Positions 33,562-41,279 of a stretch of 64,000 nt of DNA are shown piece by piece. Where the stretch lies: the NCBI RefSeq assembly GCF_030812475.1, contig NZ_JAUSSR010000009.1, positions 1 through 64,000 on the forward strand, in the 5' to 3' direction. A model generated the notes under the pieces. It was not told the DNA's origin, did no database searches, and saw only the letters and a list, made by a program, of their open reading frames with translations. Within the stretch, counting starts at the first letter, position 1, and the number at the start of each line of letters is the position of its first letter. This DNA comes from Pseudomonas lini (GTDB taxonomy: Bacteria; Pseudomonadota; Gammaproteobacteria; Pseudomonadales; Pseudomonadaceae). The position numbers were made by a program, and so were the translations under genes.

Positions 33562-33891
33562 ATGGCAAAGGTGAAGAAGCAGGCAAAACCAACAATCCGC
33601 GAGGAAATCAGCGGTGTGCAGCGGCTTGGGATGCGCGTGTCATCAATGATCAATCACCCGGTCGCGCAGACTCAACGCTGGGTGACGATCCATCGACTCG
33701 ACACGGATGGTGACTTGGAGTGGGAGGAGGTGATGGGGTTGCTGGCCGAGACGCCAGAACTGGACCTGACGTTCAATGACGACGAAAGCGTGACGGTTCG
33801 GTGGGAGCCGCAGAGCGTGGACGATCGAGATGACCTGGTTGTGGAAAAGGGTTGGGAGAATGAGCGGCTAGAGGAGGAGGCGCCTTTCTGA
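33562..33891 (+). CDS. DUF1654 family protein (prophage copy)
   Basis: The 109-residue protein carries GVQRLGMRVSSMINHPVAQT and WEEVMGLLAETPELDLTFND, the same layout as the host copy at 1183-1422. Its acidic C-terminal tail is longer. GAGGG precedes ATG 33562. The start at 33535 would lie inside the LexA-like box. The function is unknown, and the shared promoter type implies induction by DNA damage. Confidence 0.85.
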   Translation: MAKVKKQAKPTIREEISGVQRLGMRVSSMINHPVAQTQRWVTIHRLDTDGDLEWEEVMGLLAETPELDLTFNDDESVTVRWEPQSVDDRDDLVVEKGWENERLEEEAPF

Positions 33892-34041
33892 AAGGAAAGT
33901 ATGCGAACTGCCCACCCATCCAGCATGGATGGAAGCCAGTAGCTACTTCGTCGGCGTCGTAGTACGGTCCGCCTTCAACAAACCACCCGGTTCGCTGCCT
34001 CCAATCCCACGGACCGGGACACTGACGACCTGGGAGGTCGA

Positions 34042-34299
34042 ATGGAAGTCGCTCGAAAGATCAGTCAACAAGAATTGGATAAAGCTTTGATAGCGTTTGC
34101 TCGCTACAAAATCGGAGAAATTAAGATCTTCGACTTAGAGCAGGCGATGAGCTTCGAAGCAGGCGACGTCTTATCTAAAAGCGTGCTGGTCCGGTTCTCA
34201 ATTACAAAGATGGTGTCAGGACGTTATCGCATCAGCGATGAAGGGGAGAACGCCATCACAGAGGCTGGTCGGGATCGCCTGGAGGTGATTCGAGGCTGA
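34042..34299 (+). CDS. Phage hypothetical protein
   Basis: GGGAGG lies six bases before the ATG. The 85-residue, mixed alpha/beta protein (VLVRFSITKMVSGRYRISDE) has no motif I know. A bidirectional terminator follows. Confidence 0.7.
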   Translation: MEVARKISQQELDKALIAFARYKIGEIKIFDLEQAMSFEAGDVLSKSVLVRFSITKMVSGRYRISDEGENAITEAGRDRLEVIRG

Positions 34300-34365
34300 T
34301 GCGTGGCTTTCTCCTAGAGGAGGCCGCAGTCGCATCCTATGGCCATCCGCTATCACGAAGGCAAT

Positions 34366-34396
34366 AAAAAAGCCCGCTCAATAGCGGGCATTTTGG
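34366..34396. terminator. Bidirectional terminator
   Basis: The stem GCCCGCT / AGCGGGC is flanked by A6 on the left and TTTT on the right. It lies between the 34042 gene and the convergent PIN gene. Confidence 0.85.
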
Positions 34397-34424
34397 AAGT
34401 TAGTACCTGCAATAAGATGTGCGC

Positions 34425-34943
34425 TTACAGTGCTTTTTGCCAGCCCGTGTGGAATCCTAAAGCGCGCATCATCCCAAATACGTCGCAGCAGTCAGCTCCC
34501 AGATCTCTACATACGTCCGGCACCCGACGATTTTGACGTTTAGTAGATGGCTTGGAAGCTTCCAGTGAGACTATGCATCGGTCTGGAGCTCCTAAGGCAT
34601 AGGAGATCAGAAAAGGATCTCTACCAATGTATGCCAGCTCGTTTTCGTTTAAGTCTGGGGCGTACCCTTTATAAGTAACTTGTGCGACTGTGGCGGGGTT
34701 AGCATTCTCATTAAGTACTATATGTGCTTTGACCGCAGGATTTTTAATCCACTTCGTGAGGGGGTCATCATTACCCGCGATGACTTCCTCGTAGATTTCA
34801 ATCGGCATTTTCACTCTGCCAGACACACCTTGGTGAAGCAGCCAAGACCAGAGTTCAGGCACCATGGCTTGGGGGTAATAAACCCCCTGGGAGGTGATCA
34901 GCGTGTTCGCGTCCAGCAAGTACAGCTTCCTGTCGTCTGCCAT
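34425..34943 (-). CDS. DUF4411 PIN-domain toxin
   Basis: The 172-residue protein starts at ATG 34943, one base after the stop of its partner. It opens KLYLLDANTLITSQGVYYP, with the first PIN Asp in LLDANTL. Acidic residues follow in MPIEIYEEVIAG and NENELAYIGRDP. PIN proteins are metal-dependent RNases. DUF4411 members are regularly paired with ImmA/IrrE-type partners like the gene just upstream, which suggests a toxin-antitoxin module. Confidence 0.85.
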   Translation of the reverse strand: MADDRKLYLLDANTLITSQGVYYPQAMVPELWSWLLHQGVSGRVKMPIEIYEEVIAGNDDPLTKWIKNPAVKAHIVLNENANPATVAQVTYKGYAPDLNENELAYIGRDPFLISYALGAPDRCIVSLEASKPSTKRQNRRVPDVCRDLGADCCDVFGMMRALGFHTGWQKAL

Positions 34944-34944
34944 C

Positions 34945-36117
34945 TTATATGCCAACCAAGTTATAAACATTAGCTGGCTTCACGCCCAGCACTTTGCTCG
35001 CTTTTGTTGCGGTTAATACGCCTTCTCGCATAGTTCGATTCACAAGATCTATGATGGCTCCGCCAACTTTATGTCGCTTAACTACATAATAGCTAGGGCC
35101 GCTTCCGTCCCCCCTATCTTCTTTCTGCGCGGCTTTCTGCATTAGCCATAACTTTCGAAGTTTCTCGGAGACGCTTGTCCAGGAATCAAGACCGATAATT
35201 CCGGCAGAATAGAGACGGTATGCCACCATAGAACCGCTAACATTTATGCCTCTTGCACGACCCGATATAGCTCGAATCAACATTTCTTCATCGTGAATTG
35301 GCCAGTCGAAAGCCTCAATTTCTCCAATAGGCATGAGTATGATGCTGGCAATGTCATTGCAGTATCTCTCAATTTTAGTCTCTGCTCGGCTGCCGCTGAG
35401 GCCTGTAGCGCCAAGGAGAATATGCGCTACCTCATGCAAAAGAGTAAATGACCTTGCGGCCGGAGCATCTTGATCATTTATGACGATGATTGGTGCTATT
35501 TCGTCTGCAAGAGCGAAGCCGCGAAATGCTTCAACTGGAATATTGGTATGATGGCTTCCCAAGTTTCCAATGAGCAGCACGAATATACCAATGTTCTCTA
35601 CGCGCTTTCTCAGATAAGAAAATGCATCTTCGGGCTTTGCGCACTTTCTAAATGCCAATAGATTGAAATCTATTATTGAAGCAAGCTTGATAGCAGCATC
35701 CGGGACGCTAAATTCAAGGCTCAGGCTCCTTACGTACGCTTTCGGCTGGGCCTCTTCTATATCTTTAAGGACGTCTCGAATTAGTTCTTTTCTGACAAAA
35801 ATGTCGCGGACTAACGCGTCCAGACTGCCTTTGCTCTCAAGTCGGATTTCTTCTGGAACTGTACGAAAATCTTCTCCTTTCTCTGCCGCGGCGGGAGGCT
35901 TTGGGAGATAGAACACCAGCAGCGGGCGGCGATAGGTAGAGGCCATCTTCGCTAGCAATGCACGAGATACTTCCTTGCGGCCTTGCTCGTATTGCAGCAG
36001 CGCTTCCTCTGGGCTAGATTTCGATCCGCCCAAAGCTAGTGATTTAGCTGCTTTTGCTACCGTTAGCCCAGCACTCTCCCTAGCCCAGACCAGCACTGCA
36101 GGGTTAATTTCTGGCAT
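34945..36117 (-). CDS. XRE-ImmA/IrrE metallopeptidase-like antitoxin partner
   Basis: In the 390-residue protein, the N-terminus is a helix-turn-helix (LVWARESAGLTVAKAAKSLA). The middle holds a zinc peptidase motif HEVAHILLG in the ImmA/IrrE arrangement. The C-terminal third is helical. It lies immediately upstream of the DUF4411 PIN gene and is probably its regulator or antitoxin. ImmA-type proteins can also cleave repressors, and a CI-like repressor is encoded next to it. Confidence 0.88.
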   Translation of the reverse strand: MPEINPAVLVWARESAGLTVAKAAKSLALGGSKSSPEEALLQYEQGRKEVSRALLAKMASTYRRPLLVFYLPKPPAAAEKGEDFRTVPEEIRLESKGSLDALVRDIFVRKELIRDVLKDIEEAQPKAYVRSLSLEFSVPDAAIKLASIIDFNLLAFRKCAKPEDAFSYLRKRVENIGIFVLLIGNLGSHHTNIPVEAFRGFALADEIAPIIVINDQDAPAARSFTLLHEVAHILLGATGLSGSRAETKIERYCNDIASIILMPIGEIEAFDWPIHDEEMLIRAISGRARGINVSGSMVAYRLYSAGIIGLDSWTSVSEKLRKLWLMQKAAQKEDRGDGSGPSYYVVKRHKVGGAIIDLVNRTMREGVLTATKASKVLGVKPANVYNLVGI

Positions 36118-36238
36118 GACTCACCGCCTAGGCTCCGTAAACATTGATCATCCATTATCACAGCGGTTGTTGATGTTCGATACTGGCTTGCTTCACCGCC
36201 CATCGCAAGGGGCGCCGGCGAATTAGTGTCGCAACAGG

Positions 36239-37105
36239 TCAAACCAAGTGAGCATTCCACACCAGCAGTACCCGCGCCTGGATGAAGGTTTCGTCGGCCC
36301 TGATGGTCTGCGGCGGATGCCGTGGGTTATCTGAAAGCATCGAGATCTGCTCGTCGCCAATCCACTGGAGCCGCTTGATGTACAGATGCCCCTCCCAGGA
36401 GAACATGTAGATCCCATCCCCTGAGAATTCGCGAACGCTCACGTCAACCAGGAGCGGGTCGCGGTGTTTAATCGTGGGCGCCATCGACTGGCCCCAGCCC
36501 GTCACCATCTTCAGATGGAAATGCTCTTTGAACTCGACACCCATTTCGCGCAGATGCTGGGGGCTGACGCGCACGTCCTGAAACATCTCGGGGTAGTCGT
36601 GCGGAATCTGACCGCCACCCATAGCGGCGCGGACGTCGTAATGCGCGATCCAGACCTCGTCACCCATCGCTCCGGGACGGTAGTAATCCAGCTCAATGAC
36701 ACTGCCGCCGTCATCGGCTTCAGCAACTGCGAGTAACCGCCTGCGAGCATCATCAGACAATCCTTTCCCTTGCTTGGAAAGCATGTTCCGCACGATGTCC
36801 GCTGCCGATTGAGACTGATTTTCGCTGGCGCCACTCTCTACCTCGGCGAGCTTTGAAAAACTAGGCTCGTCGCCTGCGCCGTGCTGAAGCCATTCGATTT
36901 TTACGCCTAGCGCATCCGCAATAGCGTTCATCTTGGCGGGCCCCGGCAAGGCCTCGCCATTTAGCCACTTGCTCGAAGCCTTGGGCGTGACCTTAGCAAT
37001 TTCTGCCAGCCGAGCGCCTGCGCCCCACTGGTCAATGCCGTGGGCGGATAACGCCTTTTTGAGGCGAGCAACGAACGCCGCGCGAATTTCTTCTATCTGA
37101 ACCAT
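36239..37105 (-). CDS. CI-like phage repressor (HTH and S24 peptidase)
   Basis: The 288-residue protein has an N-terminal helix-turn-helix (LAEIAKVTPKASSKWLNGEA) and a LexA-like S24 domain. The catalytic Ser is in VTGWGQSMAPTIKHRDPLLV and the Lys in GHLYIKRLQWIG. It should keep the prophage silent and cleave itself when RecA is activated. I choose ATG 37105 (VQIEEIRAAF after the Met). The frame is open to 37150. The three operators at 37098-37169 are its likely sites. Confidence 0.88.
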   Translation of the reverse strand: MVQIEEIRAAFVARLKKALSAHGIDQWGAGARLAEIAKVTPKASSKWLNGEALPGPAKMNAIADALGVKIEWLQHGAGDEPSFSKLAEVESGASENQSQSAADIVRNMLSKQGKGLSDDARRRLLAVAEADDGGSVIELDYYRPGAMGDEVWIAHYDVRAAMGGGQIPHDYPEMFQDVRVSPQHLREMGVEFKEHFHLKMVTGWGQSMAPTIKHRDPLLVDVSVREFSGDGIYMFSWEGHLYIKRLQWIGDEQISMLSDNPRHPPQTIRADETFIQARVLLVWNAHLV

Positions 37106-37169
37106 TGGTACAGCATCGCATGCCCTTGCATGTACTTTCAGTTCCGACATAATATGTACTGTAAGTTCA
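37098..37169. promoter_or_regulatory. OR-like operators and PR/PRM promoters
   Basis: Three 15-bp sites with TG(T/A)ACT-type half-sites lie at 37098-37112 (TGAACCATTGGTACA), 37131-37145 (TGTACTTTCAGTTCC) and 37155-37169 (TGTACTGTAAGTTCA). A rightward promoter with TTGCAT (37126-37131), an 18-base spacer and TAATAT (37150-37155) is embedded in the last two. The first overlaps the repressor start codon. The layout parallels the lambda OR region. Confidence 0.78.
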
Positions 37170-37188
37170 TAATTGACTCGGAGGCCTT

Positions 37189-37428
37189 ATGCGGCCGCTT
37201 AAGAAATCGATCGATGATGCTGGCGGCGTGCCGGTGGTTGCGCTGGCCTGCGGAAAGTCTCCTCGGGCCATTTACAAGTGGCTTACCGCTGACTGTCTGC
37301 CACGCACTGAATATACCGGTGAGACGCGCTATGCCGAGCGAATAGCTGCCCTGGCTGCTGCCAATGGAAAGCCGTTCGAGCCGTCTTGGTTGCTCGCGGA
37401 AGCCCATCCAAAGAAAGCCGCCGCCTAA
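37189..37428 (+). CDS. Cro-like regulator
   Basis: The 79-residue protein opens MRPLKKSIDDAGGVPVVALA and has a helix-turn-helix (CGKSPRAIYKWLTADCLPRT), the YdaS/Cro type. CGGAGG precedes the ATG by five bases. It is divergent from the repressor and first in the rightward operon, the expected place for Cro. Confidence 0.85.
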   Translation: MRPLKKSIDDAGGVPVVALACGKSPRAIYKWLTADCLPRTEYTGETRYAERIAALAAANGKPFEPSWLLAEAHPKKAAA

Positions 37429-37463
37429 TCCAGTCCCGTCACACCGACCTCGGAAGTGAACCA

Positions 37464-37817
37464 ATGGCCTACAAAAATAAGACGCATCGCAACACTCACC
37501 AGTTGAAGTCGCGCCTCAATGACGCCGCTTACGCCGCGCTCCAAGCGGAAGCGCTGGCGCGTGAGATTCAGCCGGGCGCCTTGGTTCGAGATCTCACTTT
37601 GGCGGCGCTGCGATTCAAAGAGGATTACGGGTACTTACCTTTGATCGACGACGTCGAGTCGGACGAGCTGGACGGCTTCCCGGCGCTGGGTGAGCTGGCA
37701 CGAGAGCTGAAGATTCAACCCGGTGCACTGGCGCGCGAACTCATTCGGTCAGCCCTGCAAGCGAAGCGAGAACAGGACGCTATGCCCCAGACCAACGATA
37801 AAAAGCTCAGGGCCTGA
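37464..37817 (+). CDS. Phage protein with two RHH-like repeats
   Basis: The 117-residue protein repeats a motif: EIQPGALVRDLTLAALRFKE at about residue 35 and KIQPGALARELIRSALQAKR at about residue 85. Each resembles the ribbon-helix-helix of Arc/MetJ-type DNA binders, so one chain may form a whole RHH fold. GGAAG precedes the ATG. It is a likely early regulator. Confidence 0.68.
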   Translation: MAYKNKTHRNTHQLKSRLNDAAYAALQAEALAREIQPGALVRDLTLAALRFKEDYGYLPLIDDVESDELDGFPALGELARELKIQPGALARELIRSALQAKREQDAMPQTNDKKLRA

Positions 37818-37839
37818 CTAGGCCATGGAGGAGGCACCA

Positions 37840-38079
37840 ATGCCTGCATTACCAGAAGTAGGGCAGTACACGCAGGTCGAGAAGGACGAGCTTGAGAAGT
37901 GGGCTGACGAGGTCGGTATCGGCATGGATCAGTTGGCTGATCGAATCCTGCAGATGACGGAGCGTGCGATCGAGCGGCGCAGCGCGTCTCGTCTCGCAGC
38001 GGATAAAGCAGCTCTACGATGCCGCCTCGCACAAAGGGCGCAGGCAGAAAACGTAGTTTCCATTTTCCCTGGAAGGTAG
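37840..38079 (+). CDS. Small phage protein
   Basis: GGAGGAGG precedes ATG 37840. The 79-residue protein is helical (VEKDELEKWADEVGIGMDQL) with a basic C-terminal half ending VVSIFPGR. The family is not recognised. Confidence 0.68.
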   Translation: MPALPEVGQYTQVEKDELEKWADEVGIGMDQLADRILQMTERAIERRSASRLAADKAALRCRLAQRAQAENVVSIFPGR

Positions 38080-38085
38080 CGGTCC

Positions 38086-38148
38086 GGCCCCTAATAAGGG
38101 GCCGCAGCAGAGACTGGGCCGGGCGGGGCTGGCACCTAATAAGGGGCC
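38086..38148. repeat. Two copies of a GGCCCC-TAATAA-GGGGCC hairpin
   Basis: The perfect hairpin at 38086-38103 and the near-copy at 38131-38148 (GGCACC as the left arm) share CCTAATAAGGGGCC. They lie between two early genes. No U tract follows on the plus strand, so they are not ordinary terminators. They may be RNA-processing or protein-binding elements. Confidence 0.6.
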
Positions 38149-38250
38149 AAAAAGCAAAGACGGTCATGGGTTCATCCCTGATCAGTTGATGACCCAATTA
38201 TCTCCTTGTGGGCATAACGCCACCACGGAAACAGAAGCGAGGTTTTACGA

Positions 38251-38673
38251 ATGGAAGACTTTCTGCGGGCCTGCCAGAGCGCTGTTCTGGATAACGAGGC
38301 AAAAGCACTGGCGGCAAAGATGGGCGTTCCGCATGTCGGCCTGCTCCAGCGCGCTAACCCAGATAACGACGCTCACCATCTGACGGTTGAGCACCTGTTC
38401 GGAATATTGCTGCACACCACCGACATGCGCCCGCTAGTGGCCCTGGCCAATGAGTTCGGATTTGACCTGGTGTCGAGGGAAGCCCCCAAACCTCAAGCGC
38501 TCACGTCCTCGCTGATCAACGTCGGCAAGGAAGTGGCAGACCTGACCATCGCCGTTCATGAAGCCCTGGACGACAACCACGTCAGCTCCTTCGAGAAAGC
38601 ATTGATCCGCCAAGAGATCGACCACGTTCGCAAGAGCCTGGACGTGATGGATGTATCGGTAAAGGCCGCCTGA
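38251..38673 (+). CDS. CII-like phage regulatory protein
   Basis: The 140-residue protein matches the phage regulatory CII family. Its N-terminal half has HHLTVEHLFGILLHTTDMRP, an HTH-like region. The C-terminal helices contain KEVADLTIAVHEALDDNHVS and ALIRQEIDHVRKSL. It probably influences the lysis-lysogeny choice or early transcription. GAGG lies nine bases upstream. Confidence 0.72.
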   Translation: MEDFLRACQSAVLDNEAKALAAKMGVPHVGLLQRANPDNDAHHLTVEHLFGILLHTTDMRPLVALANEFGFDLVSREAPKPQALTSSLINVGKEVADLTIAVHEALDDNHVSSFEKALIRQEIDHVRKSLDVMDVSVKAA

Positions 38674-38735
38674 ATTGCAGGCACAAAAAAGCCGACGGTC
38701 GAGGTCGGCTAGTTGCTACATCTGAGGAATTCAGT

Positions 38736-38846
38736 ATGCACACACAAGTCCCCACCGGCAATACCCCAGCCAACGTCGCGACACGTTTTCTTCAAGCGCA
38801 AAACGTGTCGCGTCTTAAATCTCGTTTTCGGGGAGTCAAGCAATGA
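38736..38846 (+). CDS. 36-residue leader-type ORF before the replication gene
   Basis: GAGGA precedes the ATG. The product is basic (MHTQVPTGNTPANVATRFLQ, then a Lys/Arg-rich end), and its stop overlaps the initiator ATG (ATGA). A perfect 13-bp inverted repeat (38777-38812, arm CGCGACACGTTTT) lies inside the frame. It may act as a translated attenuator for the replication operon. Confidence 0.55.
   Translation: MHTQVPTGNTPANVATRFLQAQNVSRLKSRFRGVKQ
38777..38812 (+). promoter_or_regulatory. 13-bp inverted repeat (CGCGACACGTTTT)
   Basis: The arms CGCGACACGTTTT and AAAACGTGTCGCG flank a 10-base loop. Closely related arms recur at 46161-46197, and a half-site occurs at 27857-27867. It is either a protein-binding palindrome or an RNA hairpin. 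Confidence 0.65.
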
Positions 38847-39718
38847 CCTCTGACAACATCGTTAACCTCAACAGCAGCAGGGGCTTCACCCGAATGGACA
38901 ACAGCCTCATGGAGGCTTTGGCTACGGTTGACCTGCCAGCGCGTGAACTGCGCGTTCTCATGGCCATTGCAAGGCAGACCATCGGCTATCAACTTGAAAC
39001 CAAACGCCTGACTGCCGACGAGATCGGCAAGCACACCAACATGCGCCGCGACGTTACTTCGAAGGCGATCAGTCATCTGCTCGAGCGCCGGATCATTTAC
39101 CGGGTGGGCGGAAGCCGAGGCGATATCGGTATCTCGCCTATCCGGGAATGGTCCTTTTACGAGAAAAAACCGTCCAATCTCACTGAGACCAAATCATCTC
39201 ACTCGGCCCAAATCGTCTCACTGAGACCTGAAACGAGTGAGACCAAAACGGCAACTTCCCTTCTTTATGGAAAGAAAGAACCCCTATTAACTCTTTCTTC
39301 GAAAGAGATTAATCCGCCCCAAGAGCAATCCGAACCGCCAAAGCCTGATCGCAAGGCTCCGTTTGGCATGACCCAACTGCTGGCAGACAACCCGCACAGC
39401 GTACCTGAGCAACTTCTGGCCGACTGGCTGACCCAGCGCAAGGCCAAGCGCGCAGCTGTCACCGCTACCGTCTGGTCAACCGTCAACGCTGAGCTGGCCA
39501 AATGTGTCGAAGCCGGAATTTCGGCATCCGATGCGATCACTGAGGCGCTGACCGCTGGATGGCAGGGATTCAAGGCGTCCTGGGTGATCAAGCGTCTGGC
39601 TGAGTGGACGCCACCCGCGCCACCGACGCCGTCTTCACCTTCACGCCACACCGGCTTCGCTGATCGCGACTACACCGCCGGACTGATTCAGCGAGAGGAC
39701 GGTTCCTATGCGCTCTGA
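38843..39718 (+). CDS. Lambda O-like replication initiator
   Basis: The 291-residue protein has an N-terminal phage-O winged-helix domain (GFTRMDNSLMEALATVDLPA, then RELRVLMAIARQTIGYQLET and DEIGKHTNMRRDVTSKAISH). A variable middle and a C-terminal loader-interacting part end it. Iterons lie within the gene at 39176-39243, as in lambda, so the protein probably binds its own coding DNA. It is followed by a DnaC-like loader that overlaps it by 11 bases. Confidence 0.88.
   Translation: MTSDNIVNLNSSRGFTRMDNSLMEALATVDLPARELRVLMAIARQTIGYQLETKRLTADEIGKHTNMRRDVTSKAISHLLERRIIYRVGGSRGDIGISPIREWSFYEKKPSNLTETKSSHSAQIVSLRPETSETKTATSLLYGKKEPLLTLSSKEINPPQEQSEPPKPDRKAPFGMTQLLADNPHSVPEQLLADWLTQRKAKRAAVTATVWSTVNAELAKCVEAGISASDAITEALTAGWQGFKASWVIKRLAEWTPPAPPTPSSPSRHTGFADRDYTAGLIQREDGSYAL
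39176..39310. other. Predicted phage replication origin (iterons plus AT-rich DNA)
   Basis: The core TCTCAC begins at 39178, 39197 and 39216, an exact 19-bp period. Two copies read TCTCACTGAGACC and one reads TCTCACTCGGCCC. A fourth, inverted-type copy (GAGTGAGACC) lies at 39235-39244. An AT-rich purine stretch and a CTCTTTC / GAAAGAG inverted repeat follow at 39260-39310, as expected for the unwinding element. Confidence 0.75.
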
Positions 39719-40514
39719 GAACGTTGTATCGATCTCGGACGGCGTGCTGCCGATCCGTACCCAGCCAGCAGAATGCGAGAAGCACGGGAAGTTTGACCAG
39801 AAGGTCGTTGTCATCCTGGGTCGGGAGCTGAAGGGCGGTTGTCCTGAGTGCCTGCGCGCTATTGCTGCCGAGCGCGAAGCTGGCGACAAGGCCAGTAAGA
39901 CTTACGAACAGCGCCTGTCACTGGCCCGTAAGCTCGGAGACGCATTGATTCCGAAGCGCTTCCTGACCCGCACGCTGGATAACTACCAGGTCGAGCATGA
40001 CGAGCAACGTCGAGCCCTGAAGTTCTGCCGACACTACGTCGCCACCTTCGACCAGATCCGCGAAGCGGGCCGTTGCATGGTGCTGATAGGAAAACCTGGG
40101 ACCGGCAAGACTCACCTTGGCGCGGCCATAGCCAACGAGCTGCTGCACAAGACGTCCAGAACGGCTGTGTACCGCACTGTCGGGGCCGTCCTGCAGGCAA
40201 TCAAGGCAACCTTTGACCGCAAAAGCGAGCTGTCCGAGTCGGACATCCTGTCGAGCCTGATCAATCCCGACCTGCTGATCCTCGATGAGATCGGCGTGAG
40301 CAAGGAAACGCCGAGCGACTTCGAGCTGACCACCCTGTTCGCAATCATCAATGGCCGGTACGAGCGTGAGGCGCCGACGGTGATCATTTCGAATCTAGGT
40401 GCCAACGAACTGGGCCGGGCAATGGGTGACCGCTGCGTGGATCGGTTGCGGGAGGGTGGCTTGATCGTCGTTCCGTTCGAGTGGGAATCACAGCGCGGAA
40501 AGGAGGGGTTCTGA
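39708..40514 (+). CDS. DnaC-like helicase loader ATPase
   Basis: The 268-residue AAA+ protein has Cys-rich N-terminal residues (AECEKHGKF, GGCPECLRA), Walker A GKPGTGKTHL, Walker B LLILDEIGV and the sensor VIISNLGANEL. It should load host DnaB onto the origin melted by the O-like protein. It overlaps the initiator gene and, by one base, the next gene. Confidence 0.9.
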   Translation: MRSENVVSISDGVLPIRTQPAECEKHGKFDQKVVVILGRELKGGCPECLRAIAAEREAGDKASKTYEQRLSLARKLGDALIPKRFLTRTLDNYQVEHDEQRRALKFCRHYVATFDQIREAGRCMVLIGKPGTGKTHLGAAIANELLHKTSRTAVYRTVGAVLQAIKATFDRKSELSESDILSSLINPDLLILDEIGVSKETPSDFELTTLFAIINGRYEREAPTVIISNLGANELGRAMGDRCVDRLREGGLIVVPFEWESQRGKEGF

Positions 40515-40702
40515 TGAAACGAGCAAGCCCAGTACAGCTACGCCGATCACTTGAGGTAGCCAGCGCCTTGGTGAAGCACGGGATCAACTTCGTATGCATG
40601 CCGGTGGTGGATGAGGCCGACGGAGTCAACTTGGCAAGTCAGGCATCCGAGCGCCTTGAGCGTCTGGCAGTGCTCGCAGAAGCAGCGGAGCAACGGACAT
40701 GA
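40514..40702 (+). CDS. DUF1382 family protein
   Basis: The 62-residue protein (MKRASPVQLRRSLEVASALV, then HGINFVCMPVVDEADG) matches the DUF1382 pattern of small lambdoid phage proteins. AAAGGAGG precedes it, and its ATG overlaps the loader's TGA. The function is unknown. Confidence 0.75.
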   Translation: MKRASPVQLRRSLEVASALVKHGINFVCMPVVDEADGVNLASQASERLERLAVLAEAAEQRT

Positions 40703-41169
40703 CCGACAAGATCAGCGTCAACAGCCAGGCCAAGCTCACCGAAGCCATCACCTGCCTCAACACAATGTTCCGCGAGAAGAAGTTCGTCGTCATGTCCCTT
40801 CGCCCTGGCAAAGATCGCACGCTCCACCAGAACGCGCTGTGGTTCGCCCTATACCAGCGCATCGCCCAGATGACGCAGATCGGCGACGTCGATGACGCCC
40901 GCCGTTACTGCAAGCTGCACTTCGGGGTTCAGATACTGCTGAACGAGGACGACGATTTCCGCAACGGGTGGTACCGGACCATGCGGCACCTGACCTACGG
41001 GGAAAAGCTCGAGTTGATGGGTGGGAACGCACTGTTCGGGCCTGATGGGTTCCCGGTCACCCGGCTGTTCAGTCGGGCCCAAGGCATCGCTTACACCGAT
41101 CGCATCGTGGCCGAATTCACGGAGCGCGGCGTGGTGTTCACGGATCTGTTGAGCGAGGAGGCCGCATGA
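40699..41169 (+). CDS. NinB-like recombination protein
   Basis: The 156-residue protein contains RPGKDRTLHQNALWFALYQR, close to the NinB pattern of basic residues followed by QN and an aromatic helix. A C-terminal part follows with FSRAQGIAYTDRIVAEFTER. NinB (Orf) binds single-stranded DNA and aids phage recombination. Its position between the replication genes and NinG agrees. Sequence support is moderate. Confidence 0.6.
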   Translation: MTDKISVNSQAKLTEAITCLNTMFREKKFVVMSLRPGKDRTLHQNALWFALYQRIAQMTQIGDVDDARRYCKLHFGVQILLNEDDDFRNGWYRTMRHLTYGEKLELMGGNALFGPDGFPVTRLFSRAQGIAYTDRIVAEFTERGVVFTDLLSEEAA

Positions 41170-41279
41170 TCGACCCAATCACTCTGCTTGTCCTGATGAT
41201 CCTCTCCTGCTGGGGGATCCTAGAGAAATGCCGCCGTATCCATAGCCGGCATCGCAGGATTTATGGGGGCAGGGCATGA
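41166..41279 (+). CDS. 37-residue membrane microprotein
   Basis: MIDPITLLVLMILSCWGILE followed by a basic tail gives one membrane segment. It is joined to both neighbours by ATGA overlaps, which strongly suggests that it is translated. Confidence 0.65.
   Translation: MIDPITLLVLMILSCWGILEKCRRIHSRHRRIYGGRA

Noticed and set aside
33444..33653. Minus-strand frame over the DUF1654 promoter
   Set aside because: It is antisense to the LexA-like box and the DUF1654 start and has no ribosome site.
38086..38148. The GGCCCC hairpins as transcription terminators
   Set aside because: The second is followed by A residues and the first by GC-rich sequence, so neither has a U tract on the plus strand.
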